Positions 1-12,703 of a stretch of DNA of 64,000 bases are shown here, piece after piece (within the stretch, counting starts at the first letter, position 1; each line of letters starts with the position of its first letter). The stretch comes from Alviniconcha marisindica. Taxonomy: Eukaryota; Mollusca; Gastropoda; Provannidae. The DNA is taken from positions 242,501 to 306,500 of the forward strand of contig JABMCL010000295.1 in assembly GCA_018857735.1 (NCBI GenBank). The letters are read 5' to 3'. A program made the position numbers and the translations under genes. Below the pieces are notes generated by a model that saw only the letters and a program-made list of their open reading frames with translations, was not told the DNA's origin and ran no database searches.

Positions 1-100
1 TGCCACTTCCACACAGCTCCCCTCAGCTGTACGCTGTAAGAAACCGTAAGGACCAGTAGGGACGGCCACCTCGACTTTCACACAGCTCCTGAGCTCTGAC
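1..100 (-). mobile_element. SINE-A fragments, antisense
   Basis: Two antisense fragments of a short interspersed repeat that I call SINE-A. Its sense-strand 5' core is gagctgtgtgaaagtcgagg, followed by gtggccgtcctggg and a 3' tail resembling ccctaatagtccttatggtc. The fragment at about 34-100 runs tail to head; the one at 1-30 is cut by the window edge. The same core recurs about ten times in the window on both strands, which shows it is dispersed. I cannot name the family without a repeat library. Confidence 0.75.
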
Positions 101-240
101 CCAAGGCACTGACCGTGACCACCTGTTAAACACGCGTCGCTGCAAGACTTGCAACGTACTAATAACGCCCAGCCCACCTGACAGAAAGAAGAACAAACAG
201 CAGTAAAACAAAAACTCCTGCAGTGAAGGACGGCTCAGTC

Positions 241-336
241 AGAGCTCGGGAGCTGTGTGAAAGTCGAGGTGGCCGTCCTGGGTTCCCCGTCCCTAATAGT
301 CCTTATGGTCTCTGTGGACCTAAAGCACCACTGAAA
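241..336 (+). mobile_element. SINE-A copy
   Basis: Sense copy with the full core and the tail ccctaatagtccttatggtc then tctgtggacctaaagca. The 3' tail is also the tail of the tRNA-headed SINE at 18436-18765, so two different heads share one tail. Sequence from 337 to 757 shows nothing I recognise. Confidence 0.8.
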
Positions 337-757
337 CGACGGCTCAGCAAAAAGACGGCAAAATCCGGGTGAAGCACAGCTCAGCCGGAGAAGAACAAGT
401 GATTCAACGAAGGGTGGCTTAGGTGGACAACGTAATTCTGTCGTCGCCTTGAACCGGACATAAACGTCACTATCGACAGCAAGTGACCAGGTCTCAGCGC
501 TGTGCTGGAGCCACAAGGCTCTGCAAGCTCATTATCACACTCTCCGCTACAGTTGCTGAAGTCTTGCCTGCGCCGCGTGCGAAGACGCTGAGAGGTCTGT
601 GGCGGTTATCTTCTTATAAATAAAACAATAGTCTATTTCTGTCTGTTTGTCCGTGTCAACGCCATGGATGATTTGGTGCTCGACCCGCTGACCCTAGAGG
701 GATGAAGCTTGGTGTGAATGTTCCTTGGGACTCGAGGGTCCTGTGTACCTATAGGGT

Positions 758-813
758 TTGTTTGTGTGTACGCGCGTGTTTTTGTTGTTGTTTTTTGTTG
801 TTGTTGTTTTCTT

Positions 814-885
<72 letters not shown>

Positions 886-1154
886 GTGGGGGGGGGGGGG
901 TTGTTTGTGGGTTGGTTTGTGGGTTGTTGTTGTTGTTGTTGTTTTGTGGTTTGGTTGTGTGTGTGTGTGTGTGTATGTGTGTGTGTGTGTGTGTGTTTAC
1001 AACCCTAAAGTTTACTGAAGAGAAGGAGACGCTATGTGAAGTACAGAGGGTGATATAAACTTTACTGCAGCCCCGTTTCTCAGGCAGCTCCGTGCTCTCA
1101 TGGTTAGCGCTCCGAACTCTCACGCTAGGTAGAATCTGCAGCTGTTCTTAGTAT

Positions 1155-1199
<45 letters not shown>

Positions 1200-1299
1200 G
1201 TGTGTGTGTGTGTGTGTGCGTGTGTGTGTGTGCGTGTGTATGTGTGTGTGTGTGTGCCTGTATCTATGTGTGTGTGTGTGATGTGTCTGTGTGTGTGTG

Positions 1300-1359
<60 letters not shown>

Positions 1360-1374
1360 ATCCGCGCACTTGTG

Positions 1375-1415
<41 letters not shown>

Positions 1416-1418
1416 GTG
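758..1418. repeat. GT-rich microsatellite block
   Basis: Long (GT)n tracts at about 817-890, 953-998, 1160-1260 and 1300-1412, broken by short GTT, CG and G runs. They produce His-Thr or Cys-Val open frames on both strands that are not genes. A short stretch just after (about 1430-1510) resembles, in inverted form, segments near 37020-37060 and 37470-37505, so an unnamed dispersed repeat is mixed in. Confidence 0.9.
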
Positions 1419-1609
1419 CGTGTCCTGGCCCTTGCCGGCCAAACTCTAAGCACCGGTTTACGACAACCTGCTTGGAGGAAGGGTGCCGGAAAGCGAGTCT
1501 TGGAATGGGCATGCCGGCGAGTGTGGGTGTGTATTTATGTGTGTGCGCGCACTGCTTTCACAAATCAATACGTCACTCAGTTAATAAAGCACTCAGAAAA
1601 TCAGTCTTG

Positions 1610-1678
1610 TAAGTAAGTAAGTAAGTAACTTGGTGTTTTACTCCCAGTCAACCAGTACGGTTATATCAGGGCGAGAAA
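1610..1678 (+). mobile_element. SINE-B element
   Basis: A (gtaa)n start leads into acttggtgttttac, cccagtcaacc and ggttatatcaggg. The same order occurs at 2605-2662 (plus), 13486-13555 and 63787-63837 (both antisense). That marks a dispersed repeat whose end is a short tandem gtaa tract. Family name unknown to me. Confidence 0.7.
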
Positions 1679-2097
1679 TCAAGTCTTGATCACTGAAAAT
1701 AAATGACTGTGGATGTGGAAGTTATACTTGAGCTTTGCAGACATAAGACCACACATCCTAGAAACTTGTGACGGACGGACCAGGAGATTGACAGACCAGT
1801 GTTATGTCGGCCCACTCGCCAGAAAAAGAAAAAAGAAACGAAAAGAAAAACTTCTCAGATCTTAACAACAGCCAACACCTCAACCCTCCTACCCCCACCC
1901 CTCCTTCTCCCACCAGACCCTCTCAAGTCCTATCGCTGATCACTGATCGATAGTGGTAACTGACAGACACATCTGACACCAACCCCTCTCAATGACCAGG
2001 GAAATCGATGGCCACAATAGCCCATGCCCGATTGGTACTCCCACAACGGGGATCGTAAGAAACTGAATAATATCGATCATGACGCCATAAACTCGAC

Positions 2098-2254
2098 AGC
2101 TCCCCCCCCCCCCCCCCCCCCCTCCCCCAAATATTTTTTTTTTATAAAGCTGGTTGGACATGGAGGGGGGGGGGGAAGGTTGCTAAAGGAGATCAGAGGA
2201 GGGGGGGGGGAGAGTAGGGGGGAGAAAGGATGGAGGTGGCTGATGTACGTAATG

Positions 2255-2305
<51 letters not shown>

Positions 2306-2360
2306 GAATTGCACGCGTTAAGTAAGGCCTGTGCGTGTGAGTTTTTTTTTTTTTTGGTTT
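2098..2360. repeat. C, G, TA and T homopolymer/dinucleotide tracts
   Basis: A run of about 20 C near 2101, G-rich tracts near 2164-2220, a (TA)n tract at about 2258-2302 and a T run near 2342. Simple sequence only. From 1680 to 2098 nothing else is recognised. Confidence 0.9.
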
Positions 2361-2604
2361 TTGTTGTTGTTGCTTTTTACATGGAAGCGAAACACAAAGG
2401 CATGAGAAGACGTTGTTTCAGAGGTTCCAAACATTAACCTACAACAATTGTATGTGGACTAACATCAGTGGAGAGACAGATGGACTGTCCTAAGGATCCG
2501 TGTCCATGGACAATAATTTATGATTTTCAGTCTGGCAGCCTTTACAGCAGGGACCACCTCAAGGTGTGAAGCCATTCTCTGTCCACCCGCATGTGGCCTG
2601 GAGA

Positions 2605-2662
2605 GTAAGTAAGTAACTTGGTGTTTTACGCCCAGTCAACCATTGTGGTTATATCAGGGTGA
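2605..2662 (+). mobile_element. SINE-B element
   Basis: Second sense copy of SINE-B, with gtaagtaagtaacttggtg followed by the cccagtcaacc and ggttatatcaggg blocks. It is near-identical to the copy at 1610 and less than 1 kb away. Confidence 0.7.
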
Positions 2663-2923
2663 AAGTGTGGACTGGAGACAGATGGGGTATATATTACACA
2701 TAATTACTGCATAAGAAGCAAAGTTTTGAATCTGATATCACTGTCATTTCATTTTCTGACAAAGACATGACCAAGAGGCTTACAGTTTTAAAGTAATTGA
2801 TCATCTTTGCAGTCTAGTACACTGAATGGTTGAGAGTCCGTCCCACTTCCAAACTGAAAAAAAAATGACACTTCGTTGGAGCTCTCTCTGCTTAGCAGCC
2901 ACATTTACTTGTATCACAGGTAG

Positions 2924-2924
<1 letters not shown>

Positions 2925-2959
<35 letters not shown>

Positions 2960-2966
2960 CACACAC

Positions 2967-3019
<53 letters not shown>

Positions 3020-3023
3020 ACAC
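2925..3023. repeat. CA microsatellite
   Basis: About 95 bp of (CA)n with minor interruptions. The following AT-rich stretch to about 4070, including a C run at 3541-3559, has no recognisable gene. Confidence 0.9.
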
Positions 3024-4075
3024 GCTTTTGCATGAGCACTCAAACATCCTCTTTCACCAAGGCAATCACTTTTTTTCAAATTTGTTCAATCATATTTATT
3101 ACCCTAATTACAAATAAAATTGTGAAATGACAATGGTAATAATAATGTGATGATGATAAGAAGGCAGACACAGATGATATAATTACAACACAACATACAT
3201 CCATGTTCTGTGAACGGTAATACATGCAGTTTCAGCCAGAAACAACCAGCTAAATACTCTTTCTGGACAAGTTAACTTAAAGCATTTGTTTTGTTTTCCT
3301 AAAAGAACTTCCACTGAAAAAAACAACTTTTGCAGCTAAAGGCTACGAACAGATTCATTGTGGCGTTGCTGTCACATGGCATTACTCCCCTTCTTATCTT
3401 AAAACTAATTAAAACCATATTGTAATAATTGTCAGCATGATGCAATATAGCAACAATAACATAAACAACAATAATAATAAACAATAACGGTAAATAATAA
3501 CCAACACACAGTATTTGTATAATTATGAAAAACCTACAGAACCCCCCCCCCCCCCCCCCTTGTCATTTACTAGTATATTAACAGCAATACTTCATCCTTG
3601 GCAATCTGAGTGGTCATTTTTACAACTCTGCTGATGTAGTTTTTTCATGTCCTGCTATTCACAAAGCAAACTGTCCAATTATTTTGTTTTCTCTTTCTCT
3701 TCAGTTCATGTGGCTGAGTTTTGCAGACTTTTGGTTCTTTTAGAGGTCAAGCCTTCTTCTAGTATTGTAGTTTGGTTCTACTGGAAACAGAACGAAATGA
3801 AACACATGATGAGAATGGTGATAATGAAAATGAGAACGTAAACGAAACATGGCAAACGAAGGGGGGTAATAGCGCTCAACAGTCATCACATACCACAAGG
3901 GGAACAACTACAGAAATCTTGCTAAATTATCTGAGATGTCTGCTGAACGCTATTAACTCCCTTGACTTGCTGGGGGGAAACTGGAAGAAAGAAAAAAAGT
4001 TGGAACGGATCAAGATCAGACCATACAACAACGTCCAAACAAAATGTTTAACCCTTTAGCCAATGACAGAAAAGT

Positions 4076-4157
4076 ACAGGTAGCCACAACAACAGCTACT
4101 ACAGATTATTAGAAAAAAAAGACAATTCTTCAATGAAGCTAAACATGCTCACTCACT

Positions 4158-4204
<47 letters not shown>

Positions 4205-4487
4205 ACATCAACTTGAACGTATCTGCAGCAATTCAAATGCAATCACCAAAATAAAATAAAACTGAAAAATAATTAGCAAACCCTTGCCTAAAAATTACCA
4301 AAAAGAAAAACAACAACAGACAGTAAGTACAGGTAGCAACAACACCAGCTACTACAAATAACCAACAGAAAAAGCCAATTCTTCAATGAAGCTAAACATG
4401 TACTCACTCTCTCACTCACTGACACACACAATGTACACACATGCATGCATGAACACACTGCTAAACATGCTCACTCACTCACTCTCA

Positions 4488-4518
<31 letters not shown>

Positions 4519-4660
4519 CACACACACACACACACACACACGAACACATCAACTAGAGCACATCTGCAGCAATTCAAATGCAATCACAAAAATAAAACAA
4601 AAATAAAAAAGAATACTAGCCCTTGTCTAAATGTTACCAAAAACAAAAACAACAAAAATG
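4076..4660. repeat. Tandem duplication of ~250-300 bp with internal CA tracts
   Basis: The segment starting near 4076 (aggtagccacaacaacagct) is repeated near 4329. Both copies share, in order, cttcaatgaagctaaacatg, a CA microsatellite, cagcaattcaaatgcaatca and an A-rich end. The copies differ in CA length and single bases. It lies 3' of SEC13 and could fall in a long 3'UTR or beyond it. The AT-rich stretch from 4661 to 5373 holds no recognised gene. Confidence 0.75.
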
Positions 4661-5373
4661 CACACAAACAGACAGCATTAGCCACTGTACTGTACTGAAT
4701 CAAGTTTAAAACTACAGTAAGTCAGTTTATTTTAATTTCCTGCTCATATTAATGCTGGCAAAACAGCTTATGTCCTCTTCTTGAGGCAGATAATCTACAA
4801 AAATTCCACCACTCTGGCCCAATACAAGACACCTGCTCAGTAATGGCTACTTTAAAAAAAAAAAGTCAGATATTTCAGACACAAGGGAAAATAAGGTCTC
4901 TAAAACACGATTCACCCCAGCTGCCTTGTACATATGTTTTGTGCAGTATTCACGGACTAAATATCATGACCATGCTGTCCATTAGTACTCTTTAATACCT
5001 TGAAGTTACCCTTTCTACAATGCTCTGCTAAACAAAAAAGAAAAATTCCTAAATTTGGCCGCTAATTTTTTTTTTTGTATATATAATAATACATTTAAAT
5101 TTTAATGCATTATATGCCCTGGCCACATTCCTCCGGGCAAAAAATCTGAGGACTGATAAAACGTCCCAAATATGGTTGCGATTTGTTTGAGCTGATAGTA
5201 TACAGGAAAGATAATCTATCATGCATCTCCTTATGACAAAGATCATACATTTTAGCTGACACTGGTGACCCAACATTGGTGACCCCCCCCCCCCCCCCCC
5301 CCCCCTCTCAAAACATTAAAAATCAATTAAATAGAACATCAAGAACAGTCAAGCAAAAAATAAAGTTGAGGTT

Positions 5374-5475
5374 CTAACCGGAGGAGGATCTCTGATCTGT
5401 GATTTGACCTTGACCTTTGTTGACATCGCTGATGCATGTCCACTGACCTTCCACCGACTCCTTCCATAGCGTCAC
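5374..5475 (-). CDS. SEC13: SEC13 coding exon 10 (stop)
   Basis: 102 bp including the TAG stop. It encodes [20 protein letters not shown] followed by a short polar tail ([13 protein letters not shown]), closely matching the family's VTLWKE...[11 protein letters not shown] end. The tail is shorter than in vertebrates, which accounts for the length difference. Confidence 0.94.
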   Translation of the reverse strand: MTLWKESVEGQWTCISDVNKGQGQITDQRSSSG

Positions 5476-8400
5476 CTGTGAAAGACCACCACATAACAAT
5501 GTGTTTGTTGATCGCTTTTACATAGAGCTGTTCTCCGCTCTCGAGCACTCACATGCGATTCTACATGACTGATTAGCTCTTTATAGCGCAACAGACTAAA
5601 TAACACTGTGGCAGACCAAATAAGACTATGACAGACTTCTTATTTTGTATTATCAGTTACCCTCCCAGTCGCCGCACAGACTCCTTATTTTGTGTTACCA
5701 GTTACCCTCCCAGTCGCCGCACAGACTCCTTATTTTGTGTTACCAGCTACCCTCCCCGTCGCCGCACAGACTCCTTATTTTGTGTTACCAGTTACCCTCC
5801 CCGTCGCCACACAGACTCCTTATTTTGTGTTACCAGTTACCCTCCCAGTCGCCGCACAGACTCCTCATTTTGTGTTACCAGTTACCCTCCCAGTCGCCGC
5901 CACGTTACCCTTTCAGACCCTCCATGGATTTATTATTTGTGTTACCCTTTCAGACCCTCCATGGATTTTTCATTTGTGTTACCCTTTCAGACCCTCCATG
6001 GATTTTTCATTTGTGTTACCATCTCAGACACACACAAATGCACATACACACACACTCATACACCTTCCACACACACACACACCACACCCACACACCCCAA
6101 AAACATACAAAAATACACATGTACACACCTTATTGTCCCCCCCTGAGACCGCCAGTATGTTGCCAGTGATGGACCAGGACACGTGCCACACCACATCACT
6201 AAACTTGTTGAGAATTCTTGACGTCCACTGGTTGCTCGTGCCATCATTCGTCCAGATGATCACACGACAATCCTGCAAACAGCACGCACAGTGCTTGAAC
6301 AGCAAAGCGACTCCATCCCTGAAAGCATCCTAAATGATTGCTGTCCCAACCACAGCACACTATCTACATGCTCGTTTGTTTGCAGCCAAAGGTTTCTACC
6401 TGTAAAATTCTGCCCTCTTTTTTCCTTCTTCTTTTTTCCCTTCTCTTTTTTCGTCCTTCTTTCACTGTTATAGAAATTTGCTTCTTTTTTTTCACCCTCA
6501 GTAGTACTATTCAGTGAACTTCCTTCAAAAGATGATGACTTAACCAAAACGCTTCTCTATTAGCCTGTCCATGCATTGTAGCTTTGGAAGCATCTGAGGA
6601 ACGTTTGATTCATTTCACGTCATCACTGACAAAATTCCACATTTAATCCAACCTTCTCCTTTGGATAAAAAAATATATTTAAATTCTAATGTCCAGTCAA
6701 TGGATGTCAAGTTGCCAATTTTGCAGCTGTTTTTGCTGTTGGAGTTGTCACTGTTGTTACCACTGCTGCTGTTACGGTTGATGTGAAACAACACTGTGGC
6801 AAACAGGCTGACCTAGACAACAACAACCAAATGAAATGCAGACCTACCTGTGAACAAGTGGCGATGACATTGCGAGGCAGACCTATAGACGGGGCCCAGG
6901 CAACATCACGGACCCAGTCACTGTGTCCTTCTAGCTTCTGGTCCTCCACCCACTGCCCTTCTTCCTCTCTGTTGGGTAGAGAGAGATGCAATACATTGTA
7001 CCACCCACTTTCCCACTTCTCTGTTGGTAAGGGGAATACATTACACAGTGTAGCATTCTGTTGGGTAGAGAGAGAGATGCAATACATTGGTAAGGGGGAT
7101 ACATTACACAGTGTAGCATTCTGTTGGGTAGAGAGAGAGATGCAATACATTGTACCACCCACTTTCCCGCTTCTCTGTTGGTAAGGGGGATACATTACAC
7201 AGTGTATTTTCTGTTGGGTAGAGAGAGAGAGATGCAATACATTGGTAAGGGGGATACATTACACAGTGTAGCATTCTGTTGGGTAGAGAGAGAGATGCAA
7301 TACATTGTACCACCCACTTTCCCGCTTCTCTGTTGGTAAGGGGGATACATTACACAGTGTATTTTCTGTTGGGTAGAGAGAGAGAGATGCAATACATTGG
7401 TAAGGGGGATACATTACACAGTGTATTTTCTGTTGGGTAGAGAGAGAGATGCAATACATTGGTAAGGGGGATACATTACACAGTGTAGCATTCTGTTTGG
7501 TAGAGAGAGAGATGCAAAACATTGTACCACCCACTTTCCTGCTTCTCTGTTGGTAAGGGGGATACATTACACAGTGTAGCATTCTGTTGGGTTGAGAGAG
7601 AGATGCAATACATTGGTAAGGGGGATACATTACACAGTGTAGCATTCTGTTGGGTTGAGAGAGAGAGATGCAATACACTGTACCACCCACTTTCCTGCTT
7701 CTCTGTTAATAATAGCATTCTGTTGGGTAGAGAGAGATGCAATACATTGTACCACCCACTTTCCCACTTCTCTGTTGGTAAGGGGGATACATTATACAGT
7801 GGAGCACTCTGTTGGGTTGAGAGAGATGTAATACATTGTACCACCCACTTTCCCACTTCTCTGTTGGTAAGGGGCATACATTATACAGTGTAGCACTCTC
7901 CTGCCTTCTTCTCTATGGTCAGTGTTGGGTAGCAAGAAATAACATGCACTGCACCACCTGCTTTGCAGATCTTCTGTTGGTAAAAAGGATATATTACACA
8001 ATGTAGTACTCTCCTGCCTTCTCTGTTGGTAAAGGGATATATTACAGCGTAGCACTCTCCTGCCTTCTGTTGGTAAAGGGGATATATTGCAGTGTGGCAC
8101 TCTCCTGCCTTCTGTTGGTAAAGGGGATATATTGCACAGTGTAGCACTCTCCTGTCTTCTGTTGGTAAAGGGGATATACTGCACAGCGTAGCACTCTCCT
8201 ACCTTCTGTTGGTAAAGGGGATATATTGCACAGTGTAGCACTCTCCTGCCTTCTGTTGATAAAGGGGATATATTGCACAGTGTAGCACTCTCCTGCCTTC
8301 TGTTGGTATAGGGGATATATTGCACAGGGTAGCACTCTCCTGCCTTCTGTTGGTAAGGGGGATATATTGCACAGTGTAGCACTCTCCTGCCCTCTGTTGG

Positions 8401-10195
8401 TAAAGGGGATATATTGCAGTGTGGCACTCTCCTGCCTTATGTTGGTAAAGGGGATATATTGCACAGTGTAGCACTCTCCTGCCTTCTGTTGATAAAGGGG
8501 ATATATTGCACAGTGTAGCACTCTCCTGCCTTCTGTTGATAAGGGGATATATTGCACAGTGTAGCACTCTCCTGCCTTCTGTTGGTAAAGGGGATATATT
8601 GCAGTGTAGCACTCTCCTGCCTTCTGTTGGTAAAGGGGATATATTGCAGTGTAGCACTCTCCTGCCTTCTGTTGGTAAAGGGGATATATTCAGTGTAGCA
8701 CTCTCCTGCCTTCTGTTGGTAAAGGGGATATATTGCACAGTGTAGCACTCTCCTGCCTTCTGTTGGTAAAGGGGATATATTGCCAGTGTAGCACTCTCCT
8801 GCCTTCTGTTGGTAAAGGGGATATATTACACAGTGTAGCACTCTCCTGCCTTCTGTTGGTAAAGGGGATATATTGCACAGTGTAGCACTTTCCTGCCTTC
8901 ATCTCTGTTAGGTAGTGAGAGATACCAGACACTGAGCCACACCACTTTCCTGCTTCTCTGTTGGGAAGTGAGTGATACCAGATTATAGACGCTACTTTCC
9001 TGCTTTTTTTGGGAAGGAGTGATACACTATGCATTATATAACTGCTACTGGCTTCCTGCTTTGTGGTGAAAAGGAGACAAGGGGTGGTGGTAGCCAAGGG
9101 TGGTATGGGTGTGTTTAGAACTGCTGGCCCTTAAACACTTACAGCTTGTATGGTATGGGTGTGTTTAGAACTGTTGGTCCTTAATCACTTACAGCTTGTA
9201 TGGTATGGGTGTGTTTAGAACTGCTGGCCCTTAATCACTTACAGCTTGTATGGTATGGGTGTGTTTAGAACTGTTGGTCCTTAAACACTTACAGCTTGTA
9301 TGGTATGGGTGTGTTTAGAACTGTTGGTCCTTAAACACTTACAGCTTTTATGGTATAGGTGTGTTTAGAACTGTTGGTCCTTAAACACTTACAGTATGTA
9401 TGGTATGGGTGTGTTTAGAACTGTTAATCCTTAAACACTTACAGCATGTATGGTATAGGTGTGTTTAGAACTGTTGATCCTTAAACACTTACAGCATGTA
9501 TGGTACAGGTGTGTTTAGAACTGTTGATCCTTAAACACTTACAGCACGTAAACTTCTGAGGTTTAATAACATTTACCAACACACACATATGCAGTTACAC
9601 GAAAGAGAAAAACAATGAATGTGACCAAAACAGCAAATGCTGGCTTCTAACCTCCAGATCTTGACGAGATTGTCGCAGCCCCCTGAGACGAAGCGTTTGA
9701 TAGGCTGCTGCCGCGCTCCCTGGTCAAAGAGAGCGTTGGGGGCTGTGGAGGGTGCCCAGCTGACTGCATTGCAGCCAATCTGAAAAAAGCCAATCACAGA
9801 CGCTGTCACACTCCACCAATCACAAACACTCGTGCATTGCAGTGTTGCACTCAGTCTGTCAACAGCTTACCACAAACACCACCACACTGAGCATCACACC
9901 TCTCAACAGCCAATCACAGATGCTGTTATACTCCATCAACTACAAACACTGTGGCATTGCAGTTTTGCACTCTGCGAACAGCTTAACACAAGCACCATCA
10001 CACTGCACATCACACTTTTCAACAACACAGATGCTGTCACACTCCACCAACCACTGTTGCATTGCAGTTTTGCGCTCAGTCTGTCAACAGCTTACCACAA
10101 GCACCATCACACTGCGCATCACACCTCTCACCACAATAACAATTTTACCATGCAGATCAGACTAACAAGTTTTAAATTGTATATCAGAATTTGCT

Positions 10196-10226
<31 letters not shown>

Positions 10227-11846
10227 AGCTTTGGGATTTGTTGCTGTTGTTGGGGGGTGGGGGTTATTGTTTTCTCTTGAACCATCAAAAACCACTGCAC
10301 AAAGTGCACATAATTTCTGCAGAGAGGCAAAACCAGAACACTCACTGTGTGGGCATTGTTGATTTTCTTTGGTTCCCAGTTGCCATCACCTGTCAACAAT
10401 AAAAGCAGCAGCATTAATCATCAACCAACCTGAAATCTGCGCTGAAACAATCACCCATAAAAACATCATTCACAAGACATTTGAACACATTTTATTTCCA
10501 CAGGTCAAGTCAAGTCATAATTAATACACATGTAATTGTAAACTGATTTTCCACTGGCTATGTACATATATGCCAAAGAGTACTAACATTGTCTAAAATT
10601 GTCTTGGACTAGTTGGACTGACTGAGAAAGCAGGACTGTGGCTTTCAGCTGTAGAAAAGTAAAGAACAATGAATACCTTCCCAGTGTGAGGATGTAAAAT
10701 TAATGTTCTCTTTTGAGGGTTTTTCGCAGCTTAGCTGCACACTAATAAAATAAAAGTAATATGCATACTTATATGTGGCAAGTACTACATGTGCTAGCTG
10801 TTGCGGAGATGATAGAGACGGAACAACCTTAGATATATATACATGTTCACTGGGAGAATGTCATATGAATGTTTTTGTCCCAAAGGTTTCAGCAGGTAAG
10901 CTACACACCAAAGCTGCCTGCATACCTGTGGTGGAGATGATGGAGATGGAGCCATCTGAGCTGCCACATGCCAAGATCAACCCCAGCTCATGAGGAGCAA
11001 AGCACACCGAGTTCACTGGCAACAGACAAACAAAGAAAATTGTACAATTTCAGATGCCTGTGGTTGAAAAGAGCATGCATGTGTGAATGACATGGAGATT
11101 TTGAACAAGTTCTAAATAAATTTTATGTATCCACACTAAGGACAAGTAGTAAGAAACAAAAGAGATAATTATGAAGAAACAGTAAAGGCAGTTTACAGCA
11201 TTTGACAAGGACAACACACCAGACACAACAGCAGAGACCAGATTCATCACATAATTAATTGTCACGTCTGGCATGTGAGTAAGCACAAGGTATACAAAAT
11301 CCACCAAGGGCACAAACACACGATGTGTATAATATCCTCTCTTAATCATTAAGTGTAAATATCTCAACAATTCATCAGTCAACAAGTTTCAAGATAGTAC
11401 TAAAACATAAATATACATACGCATAATTTCTCACCACCATCCTCTTGCAGTCTGCTTATTACTAGTAGCAGGCTGCTTTGCTGAATGGTTGACTGGTCAA
11501 TTGTGTTGTCAACTCTTGTCCACTGGATGACTGGAAGATTATTTGGTCAACTCTTGTCCCCTCCTTTACACTGTGTCCCAAATCCTGCTTACCTGAGGAG
11601 TCGTGGTTGGAGTATTCAAACAGTTTGTCCCAAGAGCCGTTAGTCTCTTTCCAGATGATCACTTTTCGGTCATAGCCACAGGAAGCCAGCACACTGCCAT
11701 ACATCGGGTGGGCCCAGCACAGCTGCCACACCGGTCCTTCATGTCTGTCCATGTCACCACAAAACACAAGGACTTACAATCACCGGTCATAGCCATGCCC
11801 GACAAACGCACTGGCTAACCATATATATGGTATAAATTACATGTTT

Positions 11847-11881
<35 letters not shown>

Positions 11882-12641
11882 CTGTGTGTGCATGTGTGGG
11901 TGGTTGGGGGGGGGGGGGGGGGGGGGGAGGGGGGGTGGGGAGTATGCATGCATGTGTGTGTGTATGCGAGAAAGAAAGTGGAGAGTTTGTGTGTGTGTGT
12001 GTGTGTGCGTGTGTGCCCTACAGCTATGTACTGGAATGCTATTAATTAAATATTGTAAACATTTTACATTCTTACAGTTTATCACTTTATGTGCAGCCAA
12101 AAGTCAAACTTTAGAATATGTTTCTATTTTTTCAGCACTGACATTATAAATTATAATGACAATCTTCTGTCTTAACTCTGTTTTGAAAAATCTCACTGCT
12201 CATATTCCCATATTAAACTAAAGCAACCCCTGATGAAAGACCATGCCTCTTTTAATTTAAGGCCAGCAAGCTTTAGGTTGGTCTTCAGTTTCATCTGGGG
12301 CTCTAACCATAGCATTTTCAGCAGCAGCACAGTATGAGACAGAAATGATACAGCCACTGACTCACCCTCTCAGGTCTGCTAGTGGCACCTGTTGTCCACT
12401 GCTGACATCAAACAACTTGATGGACCGGTCAGATGAACACGTGGCCAACTTGGTGCCATAGTAGTCCAACTGGGCATCATGCTGTCCACCATAAGAAATA
12501 TCAATAAAATTAAGTTCAAAGGTTATGCTGGTGTTAATCTATTGTTGAATATTCTCTCTCTAGGATAGTTATGACACTTGTAGTTGTACTAAGTTGTCGT
12601 AAACAGGAAGTCACACTCTCAAACAAGTCAAAGTCAAGCCA

Positions 12642-12703
<62 letters not shown>

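Noticed and set aside
749..1616. Open frames of His-Thr, Cys-Val or Asn runs (also at 19.1-19.6, 47.6, 51.5 and 53.3 kb)
   Set aside because: Translations of CA/GT and GTT microsatellites; no start context or homology.
7792..8841. Long minus-strand open frames of 88-211 codons with repeated [15 protein letters not shown] peptides
   Set aside because: They are the 47 bp intronic minisatellite read in all three frames (47 is not divisible by 3). They lie within SEC13 intron 7 and have no domain.
7880..8900. CRISPR-like regular repeats
   Set aside because: Direct tandem repeats with no unique spacers, in an animal intron.
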